Of a stretch of 64,000 nucleotides of DNA, positions 27,188 through 34,724 are shown piece by piece. The stretch lies in contig CANMJA010000008.1 of NCBI GenBank assembly GCA_947498055.1, positions 1 to 64,000 of the forward strand, in the 5' to 3' direction. This DNA is from an uncultured Tenacibaculum sp. Lineage in GTDB: Bacteria > Bacteroidota > Bacteroidia > Flavobacteriales > Flavobacteriaceae. The translations under genes and the position numbers were made by a program. Numbering within the stretch: the stretch's first letter is position 1; the number at the start of each line of letters is the position of its first letter. The notes below the pieces were generated by a model. It ran no database searches. It was given only the letters and a program-made list of their open reading frames with translations, and was not told where the DNA came from.

Positions 27188-28306
27188 ATGATTGAACTCA
27201 AAGAAATAAAAACTCAAAAGGAAATGAAACAATTTGTTACATTTCCTTTTTCTTTATATCAAAATAATAAATATTGGGTACCTCCTATTATAAAAGATGA
27301 AATAGCCAATTTTGACAAATCTAAAAATCCAGTTTTTGAATATGCTAATGCTTCTTTTTTTATAGCCTTAAAAGATCATAAAATAGTAGGAAGAATTGTT
27401 GCTATTATTAATACTTATGAAGTAGAAAAACAAGGGATAAAAAAAATGAGATTTGGTTGGTTAGATGTTATTGATGATATAGAAGTTACTAAGACACTAA
27501 TTAACAAGGTAAAAGAAATAGCCCAACAAAATCATTTAAATTTTATTGAAGGTCCTATCGGTTTTAATAACTTAGACAAAACAGGAGTTTTAATTGATGG
27601 TTTTAACGAAATGGGAACTATGATCACTTGGTATAATCATCCATATTATAAAACACATTTAGAAACATTAGGTTTTACTAAAGAAAAAGAATATTTAGAA
27701 AACAAATTTTTATTTAGTGCCATTAACAACGAAAAATATGCTAAGGCAAGTGCATTAATTCAAAAAAGATACGAGTTAAATCCTCTTAATTTTTCTTCCA
27801 CAAAAAAAATCATGCCTTATGTAGAAGAAATGTTTCAATTATTTAGCAAAACCTATAATAAGCTTTCTTCATACGTTCCTATTTCTGATGCGCAAATAGA
27901 GTATTTTAAACAAAAATATATTAGTTTCATCAATCCTGAGTTTATCAAATTTGTAGTCGATAAAAATCATAAATTAATTGCTTTTGCTATTATAATGCCT
28001 TCTTTTTCTAGTGCTTTACAAAAAGCTAAAGGAAAGTTATTTCCTTTTGGTATTTTTCATTTATTAAGTGCCAGAAAAAATCCTAAAGATGTTACCTTTT
28101 ATTTGATTGGTGTAGATCCTGAATATCAAAACAAAGGAGTAACTGCTATTCTTTTCGATGAATTTTATAAATCTTTAAGAAATAAAAATATTAGATATTG
28201 TATTCGAACTCCTGAACTTGAAGAAAATACTGCTATTCATAAATTATGGTCTGGCTTTCATCCTAAAACTCATAAAAGAAGAAGAACCTATAAACTTAAT
28301 TTATAA
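27188..28306 (+). CDS. GNAT-like N-acetyltransferase family protein
   Basis: 372 aa. The N-terminal half has FPFSLYQNNKYWVPP, FFIALKDHKIVGRIVAIIN and FGWLDVIDD. The C-terminal half contains FYLIGVDPEYQNKGVTAILFDEFYK, which resembles the acetyl-CoA-binding signature of GNAT enzymes. This long family is widespread in Bacteroidota and without a known substrate. Its TAA overlaps the rsmE ATG (TAATG), so the two are coupled. Confidence 0.75.
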   Translation: MIELKEIKTQKEMKQFVTFPFSLYQNNKYWVPPIIKDEIANFDKSKNPVFEYANASFFIALKDHKIVGRIVAIINTYEVEKQGIKKMRFGWLDVIDDIEVTKTLINKVKEIAQQNHLNFIEGPIGFNNLDKTGVLIDGFNEMGTMITWYNHPYYKTHLETLGFTKEKEYLENKFLFSAINNEKYAKASALIQKRYELNPLNFSSTKKIMPYVEEMFQLFSKTYNKLSSYVPISDAQIEYFKQKYISFINPEFIKFVVDKNHKLIAFAIIMPSFSSALQKAKGKLFPFGIFHLLSARKNPKDVTFYLIGVDPEYQNKGVTAILFDEFYKSLRNKNIRYCIRTPELEENTAIHKLWSGFHPKTHKRRRTYKLNL

Positions 28307-29010
28307 TGCAACTTTTTTACAACCCAACTATTAACAAAGAAACTAAAGAAATCATATTTAGTAAGGAAGAGAGTAGACATATTATTAAAGTATTACGTAA
28401 AAAAGAAAACGATGAACTAAAAATCACCAATGGTTCTGGTTTTTTGTTTACTGCAAAAATAATTATTGCAAGCGATAAAAAATGTTTGGCAAAAATTATT
28501 GACTGTATTTTTAAAGAAAAAGAATGGAATTATAATTTACACATTGCAATTGCCCCAACCAAAAATATAGATAGATTAGAATGGTTTATAGAAAAGGCCA
28601 CAGAAATTGGTATTGATGAAATTACCCCTATTATATGTGATAATTCTGAACGAAAAGTTGTAAAAATAGATCGCTTACATAAAATTATGCTTTCTGCCAT
28701 GAAACAATCTTTAAAATTTACAGCGACCAAAATAAATGAACCAAAAAAATTAACTGATTTTATAAATCAAAATAAAGAAGATACTTTACTAATTGCTCAT
28801 TGTGATACAGGGGAAAAAACACCTCTTAAAAATTTTAAGCTAAACTCTAATAACATCGTAATTCTTATTGGCCCAGAAGGAGATTTCTCTACAAGAGAAA
28901 TTTCTGCTGCTTTGCAAAAAGAGTACGCTCCTATTTCTTTAGGAAATAGTAGATTAAGAACAGAAACAGCAGCATTAGTAGCTGTTCATACTATTCATTT
29001 ATTATATTAG
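28306..29010 (+). CDS. rsmE: 16S rRNA (uracil-1498-N3)-methyltransferase
   Basis: 234 aa SPOUT-class enzyme that methylates U1498 in the decoding centre of 16S rRNA. The N-terminal PUA-like part has HIIKVLRKKENDEL. The knotted domain shows KNIDRLEWFIEKATEIGI, IGPEGDFSTREI and LGNSRLRTETAAL, the SAM-binding trefoil motifs. Translationally coupled to the acetyltransferase gene. Confidence 0.95.
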   Translation: MQLFYNPTINKETKEIIFSKEESRHIIKVLRKKENDELKITNGSGFLFTAKIIIASDKKCLAKIIDCIFKEKEWNYNLHIAIAPTKNIDRLEWFIEKATEIGIDEITPIICDNSERKVVKIDRLHKIMLSAMKQSLKFTATKINEPKKLTDFINQNKEDTLLIAHCDTGEKTPLKNFKLNSNNIVILIGPEGDFSTREISAALQKEYAPISLGNSRLRTETAALVAVHTIHLLY

Positions 29011-29141
29011 GAATACCTTTTTTAAGTGTTTTTGATAGTGAAAAATTAAAAATATTAGATTTTACTAGCCTTTAGACGTATTTATTTTATTAAATTTAGC
29101 TTTTCTAATCATATCTACTAATCAAATAACTTCAAAAATAA

Positions 29142-30281
29142 TTGAATATATCTGATTTTTTTAACTTATTTCTAATAGTTAGCGCAGTTATTGGCTTTGG
29201 TTTAAGCTTGTTTATGTTTTTTTCTAAATATGGAAAAGATAAAAGCTTATTGTTTTTAAATTTAATGATATTAACCATATCTTTAAATAACTTTCAATCT
29301 TGGGCTTTAGAAAGAAATTTATTTCAACATAAATTTATGTTGGATTATATTCAAATACCTTGGCATTTTTTAAGTGCTCCTTTTTTTTACGCTTTTCTAA
29401 TGAATTATTTAGATATAGCTGGTAAGCAAAAAAAATTACTGCCTTATTTTATTCCTGTTTTTTTAATACTGTGTGCTGCTCAAATTAGTTTTGTTGTATT
29501 TCATTCTGGTACAGGCACTAAAGAAGAATTAAATTATGCTTACGAAAGATACACTTCTATAGAAGAAGTTATTAGTTTAGTTGGTTCTTTATTTGCCTTT
29601 ATTTATTCTTATATAATACTTAGATATAAAGAAAATTTGTTTCAGAAAATTTTGAGTTTTGATAACTTAAAATGGATCTATAATTTTTTTAGACTAACTT
29701 CTCTTGCTTATTTGTTATGGATTTTTGCTTTGGTAATTAAATTCAGTTTAAATTTTACTGGTTTTTTATTCTCTTATTATCCGTTACGTATCTCTACCAC
29801 TATCATTATATTTTATTTAGGATACCAAGGATTAAAATATTTAACCATTCTTAAAGAGAGAAAAGATATTAGATCTGGTATTGAAGAAGATAATAATAAA
29901 GAAAATCTATCTAACAATGTTAAAGAAGATTATCGATCTAAATACGAAGAGCAGTTTTTAAATATCGATTTATACATTAAAACTAACAAAAAGTTTTTAC
30001 AACCTAAATATACCCTTCAAAATTTGGCTAAAGAAGTTGGTTTAGGAGCTAGTACACTTTCTGCTATTATTAATAATAATGCTAAGAAAAGTTTTATTGA
30101 TTATATTAATGAAATGAGAGTAGAACAAGCCAAGAGGCTTTTACTAAATCCTAAATACGAAGGGTATACTATTGCTTCTATTGGGCTAGAATCTGGCTTC
30201 AACTCAAAATCAGCCTTTTACGATGTTTTTAAAAAACACACCTTACATACTCCTCTAGCTTTTAAAAAATCTAAACTTTAA
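29142..30281 (+). CDS. Membrane-anchored AraC-family transcriptional regulator
   Basis: 379 aa from a TTG (the frame is closed upstream and the first hydrophobic segment begins at once). Residues 1-235 hold about seven membrane helices. Residues 275-379 form an AraC DNA-binding domain (YTLQNLAKEVGLGASTLSAIIN, then YTIASIGLESGFNSKSAFYDVFKKHT). This architecture is common in Bacteroidota, where the membrane part is thought to sense an envelope or small-molecule signal. Target genes unknown; the small RNA array starts right after it. Confidence 0.88.
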   Translation: MNISDFFNLFLIVSAVIGFGLSLFMFFSKYGKDKSLLFLNLMILTISLNNFQSWALERNLFQHKFMLDYIQIPWHFLSAPFFYAFLMNYLDIAGKQKKLLPYFIPVFLILCAAQISFVVFHSGTGTKEELNYAYERYTSIEEVISLVGSLFAFIYSYIILRYKENLFQKILSFDNLKWIYNFFRLTSLAYLLWIFALVIKFSLNFTGFLFSYYPLRISTTIIIFYLGYQGLKYLTILKERKDIRSGIEEDNNKENLSNNVKEDYRSKYEEQFLNIDLYIKTNKKFLQPKYTLQNLAKEVGLGASTLSAIINNNAKKSFIDYINEMRVEQAKRLLLNPKYEGYTIASIGLESGFNSKSAFYDVFKKHTLHTPLAFKKSKL

Positions 30282-30287
30282 CATTAA

Positions 30288-30334
30288 AACAAGTCCTAAA
30301 ACATCCGATTTAGATGTTTTAGGACTTGTTTTAT
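30288..30334 (+). terminator. Strong hairpin after the AraC gene (first copy of a repeated hairpin)
   Basis: An 18-bp perfect stem (30288-30305 with 30313-30330) around a 7-nt loop CGATTTA, then TTATAT. Its core TCCTAAAACATC / GATGTTTTAGGA recurs at 30510-30540. It starts 7 nt after the AraC stop and so serves as its terminator. Confidence 0.75.
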
Positions 30335-30354
30335 ATACAAGCTTATTATATTTG
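30326..30354 (+). promoter_or_regulatory. Promoter of candidate small RNA 1
   Basis: TTG (30326-30328), 18 nt, then a perfect TATATTTG (30347-30354). Start site predicted near 30361. No reading frame follows. Confidence 0.6.
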
Positions 30355-30360
30355 TATTTA

Positions 30361-30498
30361 CAATTTTAAATTAATTGTATGCAATGAAATGTATTAATAA
30401 TAGTATTTCATTGTAAAATACCTAAAATTTATAGAGAGTTTAAGCTCTCTATGAAGAGGGAAAAGCGTTAACACTGTTATTTTTAACAGTGTTTTTTT
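30361..30498 (+). ncRNA. Candidate small RNA 1 (about 138 nt)
   Basis: Between a TATATTTG promoter and a terminator the transcript would fold into four consecutive hairpins: TACAATT/AATTGTA (30359-30379); CAATGAAAT/ATTTCATTG (30382-30413); ATAGAGAG/CTCTCTAT (30431-30452); and a 10-bp AACACTGTTA/TAACAGTGTT stem with a 4-nt loop (30470-30493) followed by T. A purine-rich single strand GAAGAGGGAAAAGCG lies before the terminator. Only 6-10 codon frames exist. Not one of the RNAs I can name (no SRP, tmRNA or 6S landmarks). Confidence 0.55.
30470..30498 (+). terminator. Terminator of candidate small RNA 1
   Basis: Perfect 10-bp stem (30470-30479 / 30484-30493), TTTT loop, then five T. No annotated gene ends nearby, so it must end a transcript starting inside the gap or reading through from the AraC gene. 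Confidence 0.75.
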
Positions 30499-30509
30499 AT
30501 ATAAACTTG

Positions 30510-30540
30510 TCCTAAAACATCCAAAATAGATGTTTTAGGA
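30510..30540. repeat. Second copy of the TCCTAAAACATC hairpin
   Basis: 12-bp stem TCCTAAAACATC (30510-30521) / GATGTTTTAGGA (30529-30540) with loop CAAAATA, sharing its stem with the hairpin at 30288-30330. No T run follows. It sits between terminator 1 and promoter 2. Confidence 0.7.
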
Positions 30541-30562
30541 ATCTACTAATGAATTACTTAGG

Positions 30563-30570
30563 TATATTTG
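30563..30570 (+). promoter_or_regulatory. -7 element of candidate small RNA 2
   Basis: Perfect TATATTTG, 23 nt after the second hairpin copy. No -33 TTG at the usual spacing. Confidence 0.5.
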
Positions 30571-30576
30571 TAACGA

Positions 30577-30670
30577 AAACTTACATAACCTAGTAAATAT
30601 ATTAAGGGATTTTATATTTACTATTACTTCACAAAAAAACATCATTACTGAAGGGAATGGTGTTTTTTTT
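30577..30670 (+). ncRNA. Candidate small RNA 2 (about 94 nt)
   Basis: Predicted from the -7 element to a terminator. Hairpin 1 has an 11-bp perfect stem (30591-30601 / 30613-30623) displaying the loop TTAAGGGATTT. Hairpin 2 is the terminator ACATCATT/AATGGTGT (one G-U) followed by eight T. The loop GGG is complementary to the C-loop of the candidate RNA at 18245. The 14-codon frame starting at 30549 begins upstream of the predicted start site and is unlikely to be translated from it. Confidence 0.5.
30633..30670 (+). terminator. Terminator of candidate small RNA 2
   Basis: An 8-bp stem (ACATCATT with AATGGTGT) extended by A/T pairs around ACTGAAGGG and followed by a run of eight T, 24 nt before the DUF4159 gene. 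No coding gene on the plus strand ends here. Confidence 0.7.
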
Positions 30671-30693
30671 ATATCTTGTTCTAAAAAAGTAGA

Positions 30694-31335
30694 ATGAAAT
30701 TAATATTATTTTTATTTACCAATTTTATAATAAGTGTTGTAAGCGCTCAACAAGTAGGTATTTTAAAATATAATGGTGGTGGAGATTGGTATGCTAATCC
30801 AACCGCTGTTCCTAATTTAATAACTTTTACAAACAATTATTGCAAAACTTCTATTAGCAGTAATATAGCAACTGTAACTACCAATAACAATGACATTTTT
30901 AATTTCCCAATAGTTTTTTTAACTGGGCATGGTAATATTTTTTTCAATAATGAAGATATTGAAAACCTAAGAAATTATCTAATCTCTGGAGGTTTTTTGC
31001 ATATTTCCGATAATTATGGCTTAGATAAATATGTAAGAAGAGAAATAAAAAAAGTGTTCCCTAAGTTAGATTTCAAGGAAATCCCAAAAAACCATCCTAT
31101 CTATCATCAAACTTTTTCTTTTCCTAATGGATTACCAAAAATACATGAACATGATAAAAAACCACCTCAAGGTTTTGGTCTATTTTACAAAGGTAGATTA
31201 GTTATTTTTTATGATTATGAAAGTGATTTAAGTGATGGCTGGGAAGATAAGGCTGTTCATAATAATTCTGATAAAATTAGAAATAAAGCTTTAAAAATGG
31301 GAGCAAATATTATTGAGTATGCTTTTAAAAACTAA
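30694..31335 (+). CDS. DUF4159 domain-containing exported protein
   Basis: 213 aa. Signal peptide (MKLILFLFTNFIISVVSA, then QQ). The rest is one DUF4159 domain: VGILKYNGGGDWYANPTAVPNL, FLTGHGNIFFNNEDIENLRNYLISGGFLHISDNYG and HPIYH. The fold resembles class I glutamine amidotransferase-like domains in which a lid or ThuA-type role is suspected; activity is unknown. Stands alone. Confidence 0.85.
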   Translation: MKLILFLFTNFIISVVSAQQVGILKYNGGGDWYANPTAVPNLITFTNNYCKTSISSNIATVTTNNNDIFNFPIVFLTGHGNIFFNNEDIENLRNYLISGGFLHISDNYGLDKYVRREIKKVFPKLDFKEIPKNHPIYHQTFSFPNGLPKIHEHDKKPPQGFGLFYKGRLVIFYDYESDLSDGWEDKAVHNNSDKIRNKALKMGANIIEYAFKN

Positions 31336-31654
31336 AAAGTATTTGATCTCTTTTTTTTATAATTATATTTCATAATTCAATAAGAATAGAAAAATAAAAA
31401 TTGTTTAGCATAAAACAACAACACAACATCTACTTTATCCTATTAAATATATAATCAAATTCATTTACGTTTTTCTAAAATAGTATGTTCATTAAATAAA
31501 GATAGTTCCTAAAATATATCTTTATTTAATACTACATTCTAAACAAAACCAAAATATACTCTTAAAAAACAACAACTTACCAAAACATTATTTATTAATT
31601 TAATTTATTTCGCAATTTAGTTGCTTAGCTAACTATTTTTAATATATTTGCCTC
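31336..31654. other. Intergenic DNA with one long AT hairpin and the marR promoter
   Basis: No open frame. A 14-bp perfect inverted repeat (ATTAAATAAAGATA at 31491-31504 with its complement at 31517-31530) encloses a 12-nt loop GTTCCTAAAATA. No T tract follows, so it is not an obvious terminator. The 3' end contains the marR operator and promoter. Confidence 0.5.
31618..31650 (+). promoter_or_regulatory. marR promoter with overlapping operator
   Basis: TTG (31621-31623), 19 nt, TATATTTG (31643-31650): the best consensus promoter in the window. The imperfect palindrome TAGTTGCTTAGCTAACTA (31618-31635) covers the -33 element and is repeated almost exactly at 32090, as expected of an autoregulatory MarR site. 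The ATG lies 4 nt after the -7 element. Confidence 0.7.
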
Positions 31655-32077
31655 ATGAATGATAATGTATATTTTCAAATAGAACTTACAGCCAGGAAGA
31701 TTAGGCAGTATGGACAAAATGTACTAAAAGCTCACAACATAGATATAACTATAGAACAATGGTTAGTATTAAACGTGATAAATGAAAATGAATTAATAAG
31801 TCAGATTTCTATTGGTGAGAAATTGGTGAAAGATAAACCGACTATTTCAAGAATGGTAAATCACTTAGAAAAAAAAGAGTTTATTATAAAAAACACTTCT
31901 CCATTAGATACAAGAAAAGTTGAACTATCTATGTCTAAAAAAGGCCGTGTTTTAATAGACACTTTATATCCAATAATTGAAAAAATTCGATTCACTGGTT
32001 TAAATAAATTAACAAAAGATGAAAACAAAAATATCAAAAGTATTTTAGAAAAAATTCAAAACAATCTAGATAGCTAA
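31655..32077 (+). CDS. MarR-family transcriptional regulator
   Basis: 140 aa winged-helix protein: QWLVLNVINENELISQISIGEKLVKDKPTISRMVNHLEKKEFI forms the DNA-binding helices (about 28-75), with DTRKVELSMSKKGR as the wing. MarR dimers usually repress enzymes against phenolic, oxidative or hydrophobic stress. Operators at 31618 and 32090 suggest it controls itself and the three-gene group downstream. No cysteine sits in the usual OhrR sensing position near the N-terminus. Confidence 0.9.
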   Translation: MNDNVYFQIELTARKIRQYGQNVLKAHNIDITIEQWLVLNVINENELISQISIGEKLVKDKPTISRMVNHLEKKEFIIKNTSPLDTRKVELSMSKKGRVLIDTLYPIIEKIRFTGLNKLTKDENKNIKSILEKIQNNLDS

Positions 32078-32089
32078 TTTTTATTTATT

Positions 32090-32122
32090 TAGTTGTCTAG
32101 CTAACTTTAAGTAATATATAAA
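32090..32122 (+). promoter_or_regulatory. Second MarR-type operator and promoter
   Basis: TAGTTGTCTAGCTAACTT (32090-32107) matches the marR operator in 15 of 18 positions. It again overlaps a TTG (32093-32095); 19 nt on lies a weak -7, TATATAAA (32115-32122). Confidence 0.6.
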
Positions 32123-32132
32123 TTTAAAAATC

Positions 32133-32564
32133 ATGAAAACAAAAATTTTAGCTTTTTTAACTACTATTATCTTTTTCTCTTGCCAATCTAATGCACAAAA
32201 TGGTAATACAAAAGATGTAAAATCTATGTTAGCGTCTTATATAAACGCAGGAGACACTAATAATGTAACAAAATTAAAGCCACATTTACATAACGATTTT
32301 AGAGTAACTTTATACGATGGAAAAAAGGATGGTACTTCTATTTTAGACAAAAAAACATACATTTCTTTTATAGAAACTAAAAAGTTTGGAGGTTATAAAA
32401 GGACTGCTAATTATGAAGACATTCAATTTATTGGAAACAATATGGCGTCTGTTAAAGTTACACTTACTAGTCCTGGAAAGCCTACATTAAAGAATTTCTA
32501 TTCTCTAGTAAAAATAAAAGGTAATTGGTTAGTACTTCAAGATTACGTGACTCTTATTCCTTAA
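32133..32564 (+). CDS. NTF2-like (putative lumazine-binding-type) lipoprotein
   Basis: 143 aa. Lipoprotein signal MKTKILAFLTTIIFFSC with the cysteine at 17. The mature part is a small alpha+beta NTF2/SnoaL-type domain (VKSMLASYINAGDTNNVTKL, LVKIKGNWLVLQDYVTL) as in Lumazine_bd_2/DUF4440 proteins. First gene after the second MarR operator. Ligand or activity unknown. Confidence 0.72.
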   Translation: MKTKILAFLTTIIFFSCQSNAQNGNTKDVKSMLASYINAGDTNNVTKLKPHLHNDFRVTLYDGKKDGTSILDKKTYISFIETKKFGGYKRTANYEDIQFIGNNMASVKVTLTSPGKPTLKNFYSLVKIKGNWLVLQDYVTLIP

Positions 32565-32568
32565 ATTA

Positions 32569-33366
32569 ATGAGAGTAGTATTAACTTTAGCAATTCTTGT
32601 TTTAGTAATTCATGGCTTTAAATTAAAGCAAGAAAATGCTGAAAATCAAAAACCTTTTGAAAAAAGTATCACCTATAAAAAAATAGGTGATACTAACTTA
32701 AAATTACATTATTTTTCTTTCCAAAAAAATGAGAAAATAAAACCTGTAATTGTTTTTTTTCACCCAGGTGGTTGGTTTTCTGGATCTCCATCTTTCTTTT
32801 TTGAAAAAGCTAAAGAATACTCAAAACTTGGCTATAACACAATTAGTGTTCAATATAGATTAGCAGATTTTAAAACAATAACACCTAAACATTGCTTAGA
32901 AGATTCCATAGATGCTTTAAAATTTCTAAATAAAAACAAAGGTAATTTACATCTCGATATGGAAAATTTATTTTTAATAGGTTATTCTGCTGGAGGTCAT
33001 TTAGCTTTAATGTCTCAGCTCATGAATGACACACATACTCCTACAGCTAAAAAAATATTTACCATTGCTTCTCCTGTTGCTTTAATAGAAGATGAATTAT
33101 TAAAAAGATCGACTATGACTAATAGTGAAAAGATAAAAATATCTCCTACAAATCATATTCAAAATTTAAACTCTAAACTTTATCTATTCAATGGTACTAA
33201 AGATGAATTTATAAAGTATTCTTCTATTGAAACTTTTATGAATAGAGCAAAGAAATTTAATAAAAATGTTGATTTAACAACTTTTAAAAACGGGCAACAT
33301 TTTCTATTATCCACAAACCAAAAGGAAATAGAGACAAAAATTAAACAAGAAATTTTAAGAAAATAA
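32569..33366 (+). CDS. Alpha/beta hydrolase (esterase, HSL/BD-FAE-like)
   Basis: 265 aa. N-terminal hydrophobic helix (VVLTLAILVLVIHGF), then FFHPGGWFSGS (HGG-type oxyanion motif), the nucleophile elbow GYSAGGHLA, an acid in NGTKDEF and a histidine in NGQHFLL: a complete triad. Probably acts on small esters in the periplasm. It starts 4 nt after the NTF2-like gene and shares the MarR-type promoter. Confidence 0.85.
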   Translation: MRVVLTLAILVLVIHGFKLKQENAENQKPFEKSITYKKIGDTNLKLHYFSFQKNEKIKPVIVFFHPGGWFSGSPSFFFEKAKEYSKLGYNTISVQYRLADFKTITPKHCLEDSIDALKFLNKNKGNLHLDMENLFLIGYSAGGHLALMSQLMNDTHTPTAKKIFTIASPVALIEDELLKRSTMTNSEKIKISPTNHIQNLNSKLYLFNGTKDEFIKYSSIETFMNRAKKFNKNVDLTTFKNGQHFLLSTNQKEIETKIKQEILRK

Positions 33367-33401
33367 TAATCTTAAAAAAATAGTTCCTAAATATTTTTAT
33401 T

Positions 33402-33827
33402 ATGAGTTCAACAAATAAGATAACTGTTATAAATTTTATAGATCAAATATGGAATTTAAATCGATTTGAAAAGATGGAAGATTATATTTCTAACGATTTT
33501 GTAGATTATTCATTACCTGCAGCATTATCTAATAATAAAGAAGGTATGAAAAATTGGATTATTAATACAGGAAATTCATTTAAACATGAAACTATTATTA
33601 ATACAATAGTAGCAGAAGGAAATCATGTAATTATAGAAATAACAATGCAACTTAAGCATATTGGAAATTGGAGAGGTATTGCTCCTACTGGTTTACAAAT
33701 TACAACAAATGGTTACAGACACTATAAACTTAAGAATGGGAAAATTATAGCGCATTGGGCTTTAATAGACGGTAATGCTATTGCTAATCAGCTTACCACT
33801 TCTTCTACAAGTAAAAACCACTGTTAA
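33402..33827 (+). CDS. SnoaL-like ester cyclase family protein
   Basis: 141 aa cytoplasmic SnoaL/NTF2 fold: N-terminal helix FIDQIWNLNRFEKMEDYISNDFVDY, then VIIEITMQLKHIG and ITTNGYRHYKLKNGKIIAHWALID. Members include polyketide cyclases and many uncharacterised stress-induced proteins. The tail ends SSTSKNHC. Follows the hydrolase by 35 nt, probably in the same MarR-controlled unit (inference). Confidence 0.75.
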   Translation: MSSTNKITVINFIDQIWNLNRFEKMEDYISNDFVDYSLPAALSNNKEGMKNWIINTGNSFKHETIINTIVAEGNHVIIEITMQLKHIGNWRGIAPTGLQITTNGYRHYKLKNGKIIAHWALIDGNAIANQLTTSSTSKNHC

Positions 33828-33953
33828 ATAGTTTCTTTTTCACTGAAATCAGCCTAATATATACTTTTAAAATTCTTTTATTTTGTTGTAGTAATTTAAT
33901 TATTAAGTTTATTCGTTTAATAAAACTCAATAATCTATTCTATTTAGAACTAA

Positions 33954-34445
33954 ATGAAGAAACGACTTTTTATTCTAGTCTCTAGTATTTTTATAATATG
34001 TTGTAAGAATAAAAAAAATTCTTATGATATAAAAAACACTACAGTTTTTGATACTATTAAGCAAGAAACCAATAATCATTTCAAATACGTACCCGTTAAA
34101 ATCAAAGAAAAGATCATAAAACTACTAGTTCCTACTAATGAAGTTTTTAAAGAAAAATTGTATGATGAAGAGCAAGCTGCAAAAATAATACATCTAAATC
34201 TAGACTTAAATATTAAAAAGAAAATTGCTCCTTCTTTACTTTTAAAGTTACTTCGTTTTCAAGGTGATTTTCTTGAAGCTAAAGATGAAAAAAATCAAAA
34301 TTACTTAGATTACAACGATGAAAATAGTGTGTTTTTAAAAGAACAAATGAAACTTATAGGTATCGATTTAAAACTATCGGAACAAGAAATAAAAAAAATC
34401 ATAAAAATTGAATCATATTATATGGAACTTATAAACTATAAGTAA
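33954..34445 (+). CDS. Small lipoprotein, unknown
   Basis: 163 aa with lipoprotein signal MKKRLFILVSSIFIICC and a Lys/Asn-rich spacer (KNKKNSYD). The rest is predicted helical and highly charged (LYDEEQAAKIIHLNLDLNIKKKIA, KLSEQEIKKIIKIE). No family recognised. Monocistronic. Confidence 0.6.
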   Translation: MKKRLFILVSSIFIICCKNKKNSYDIKNTTVFDTIKQETNNHFKYVPVKIKEKIIKLLVPTNEVFKEKLYDEEQAAKIIHLNLDLNIKKKIAPSLLLKLLRFQGDFLEAKDEKNQNYLDYNDENSVFLKEQMKLIGIDLKLSEQEIKKIIKIESYYMELINYK

Positions 34446-34724
34446 ATATCCTTAAACTATAATAATTCACTGAAAACAGTTATAAATACTCCTTAAGAAT
34501 TCTCTTTATTTGTAAAAAAAACTATTATGTTAAAACAAATTTATAGGTTACTTACTATATGAATTTTAGTTACCTGCATTAAAGAAACGAAATAGTCGAC
34601 TGAAACAATAATTAAAATAATATTGAGAAATATTATTATAAAAAGTGGAGACCAGAACCCACGTAAATAAACGGGGTGATACGGAAAAACCTTACGAGTA
34701 TGGAAACTAAATAAATTTTAAATT
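34446..34724. other. Intergenic DNA with a locally GC-richer block
   Basis: The block at about 34645-34700 (GTGGAGACCAGAACCCACG, then AACGGGGTGATACGG) is richer in G/C than its surroundings and can form a GTGG/CCAC hairpin. It lies directly upstream of an orphan gene. It may be a leader element or the edge of an inserted segment; no riboswitch class is recognised. Confidence 0.35.

Noticed and set aside
26884..27201. Minus-strand frame coding Phe/Ser runs
   Set aside because: Shadow of the purine-rich K/E tail of the outer-membrane protein on the other strand.
30549..30593. 14-codon peptide (MNYLGIFVTKTYIT) in the small RNA array
   Set aside because: It begins upstream of the -7 element that should drive the RNA and has no ribosome-binding context or hydrophobic toxin-like pattern.
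34645..34700. Riboswitch upstream of the orphan membrane protein
   Set aside because: The GC-richer block forms only a short GTGG/CCAC stem and matches none of the TPP, glycine, preQ1, SAM or c-di-GMP consensus features I know.
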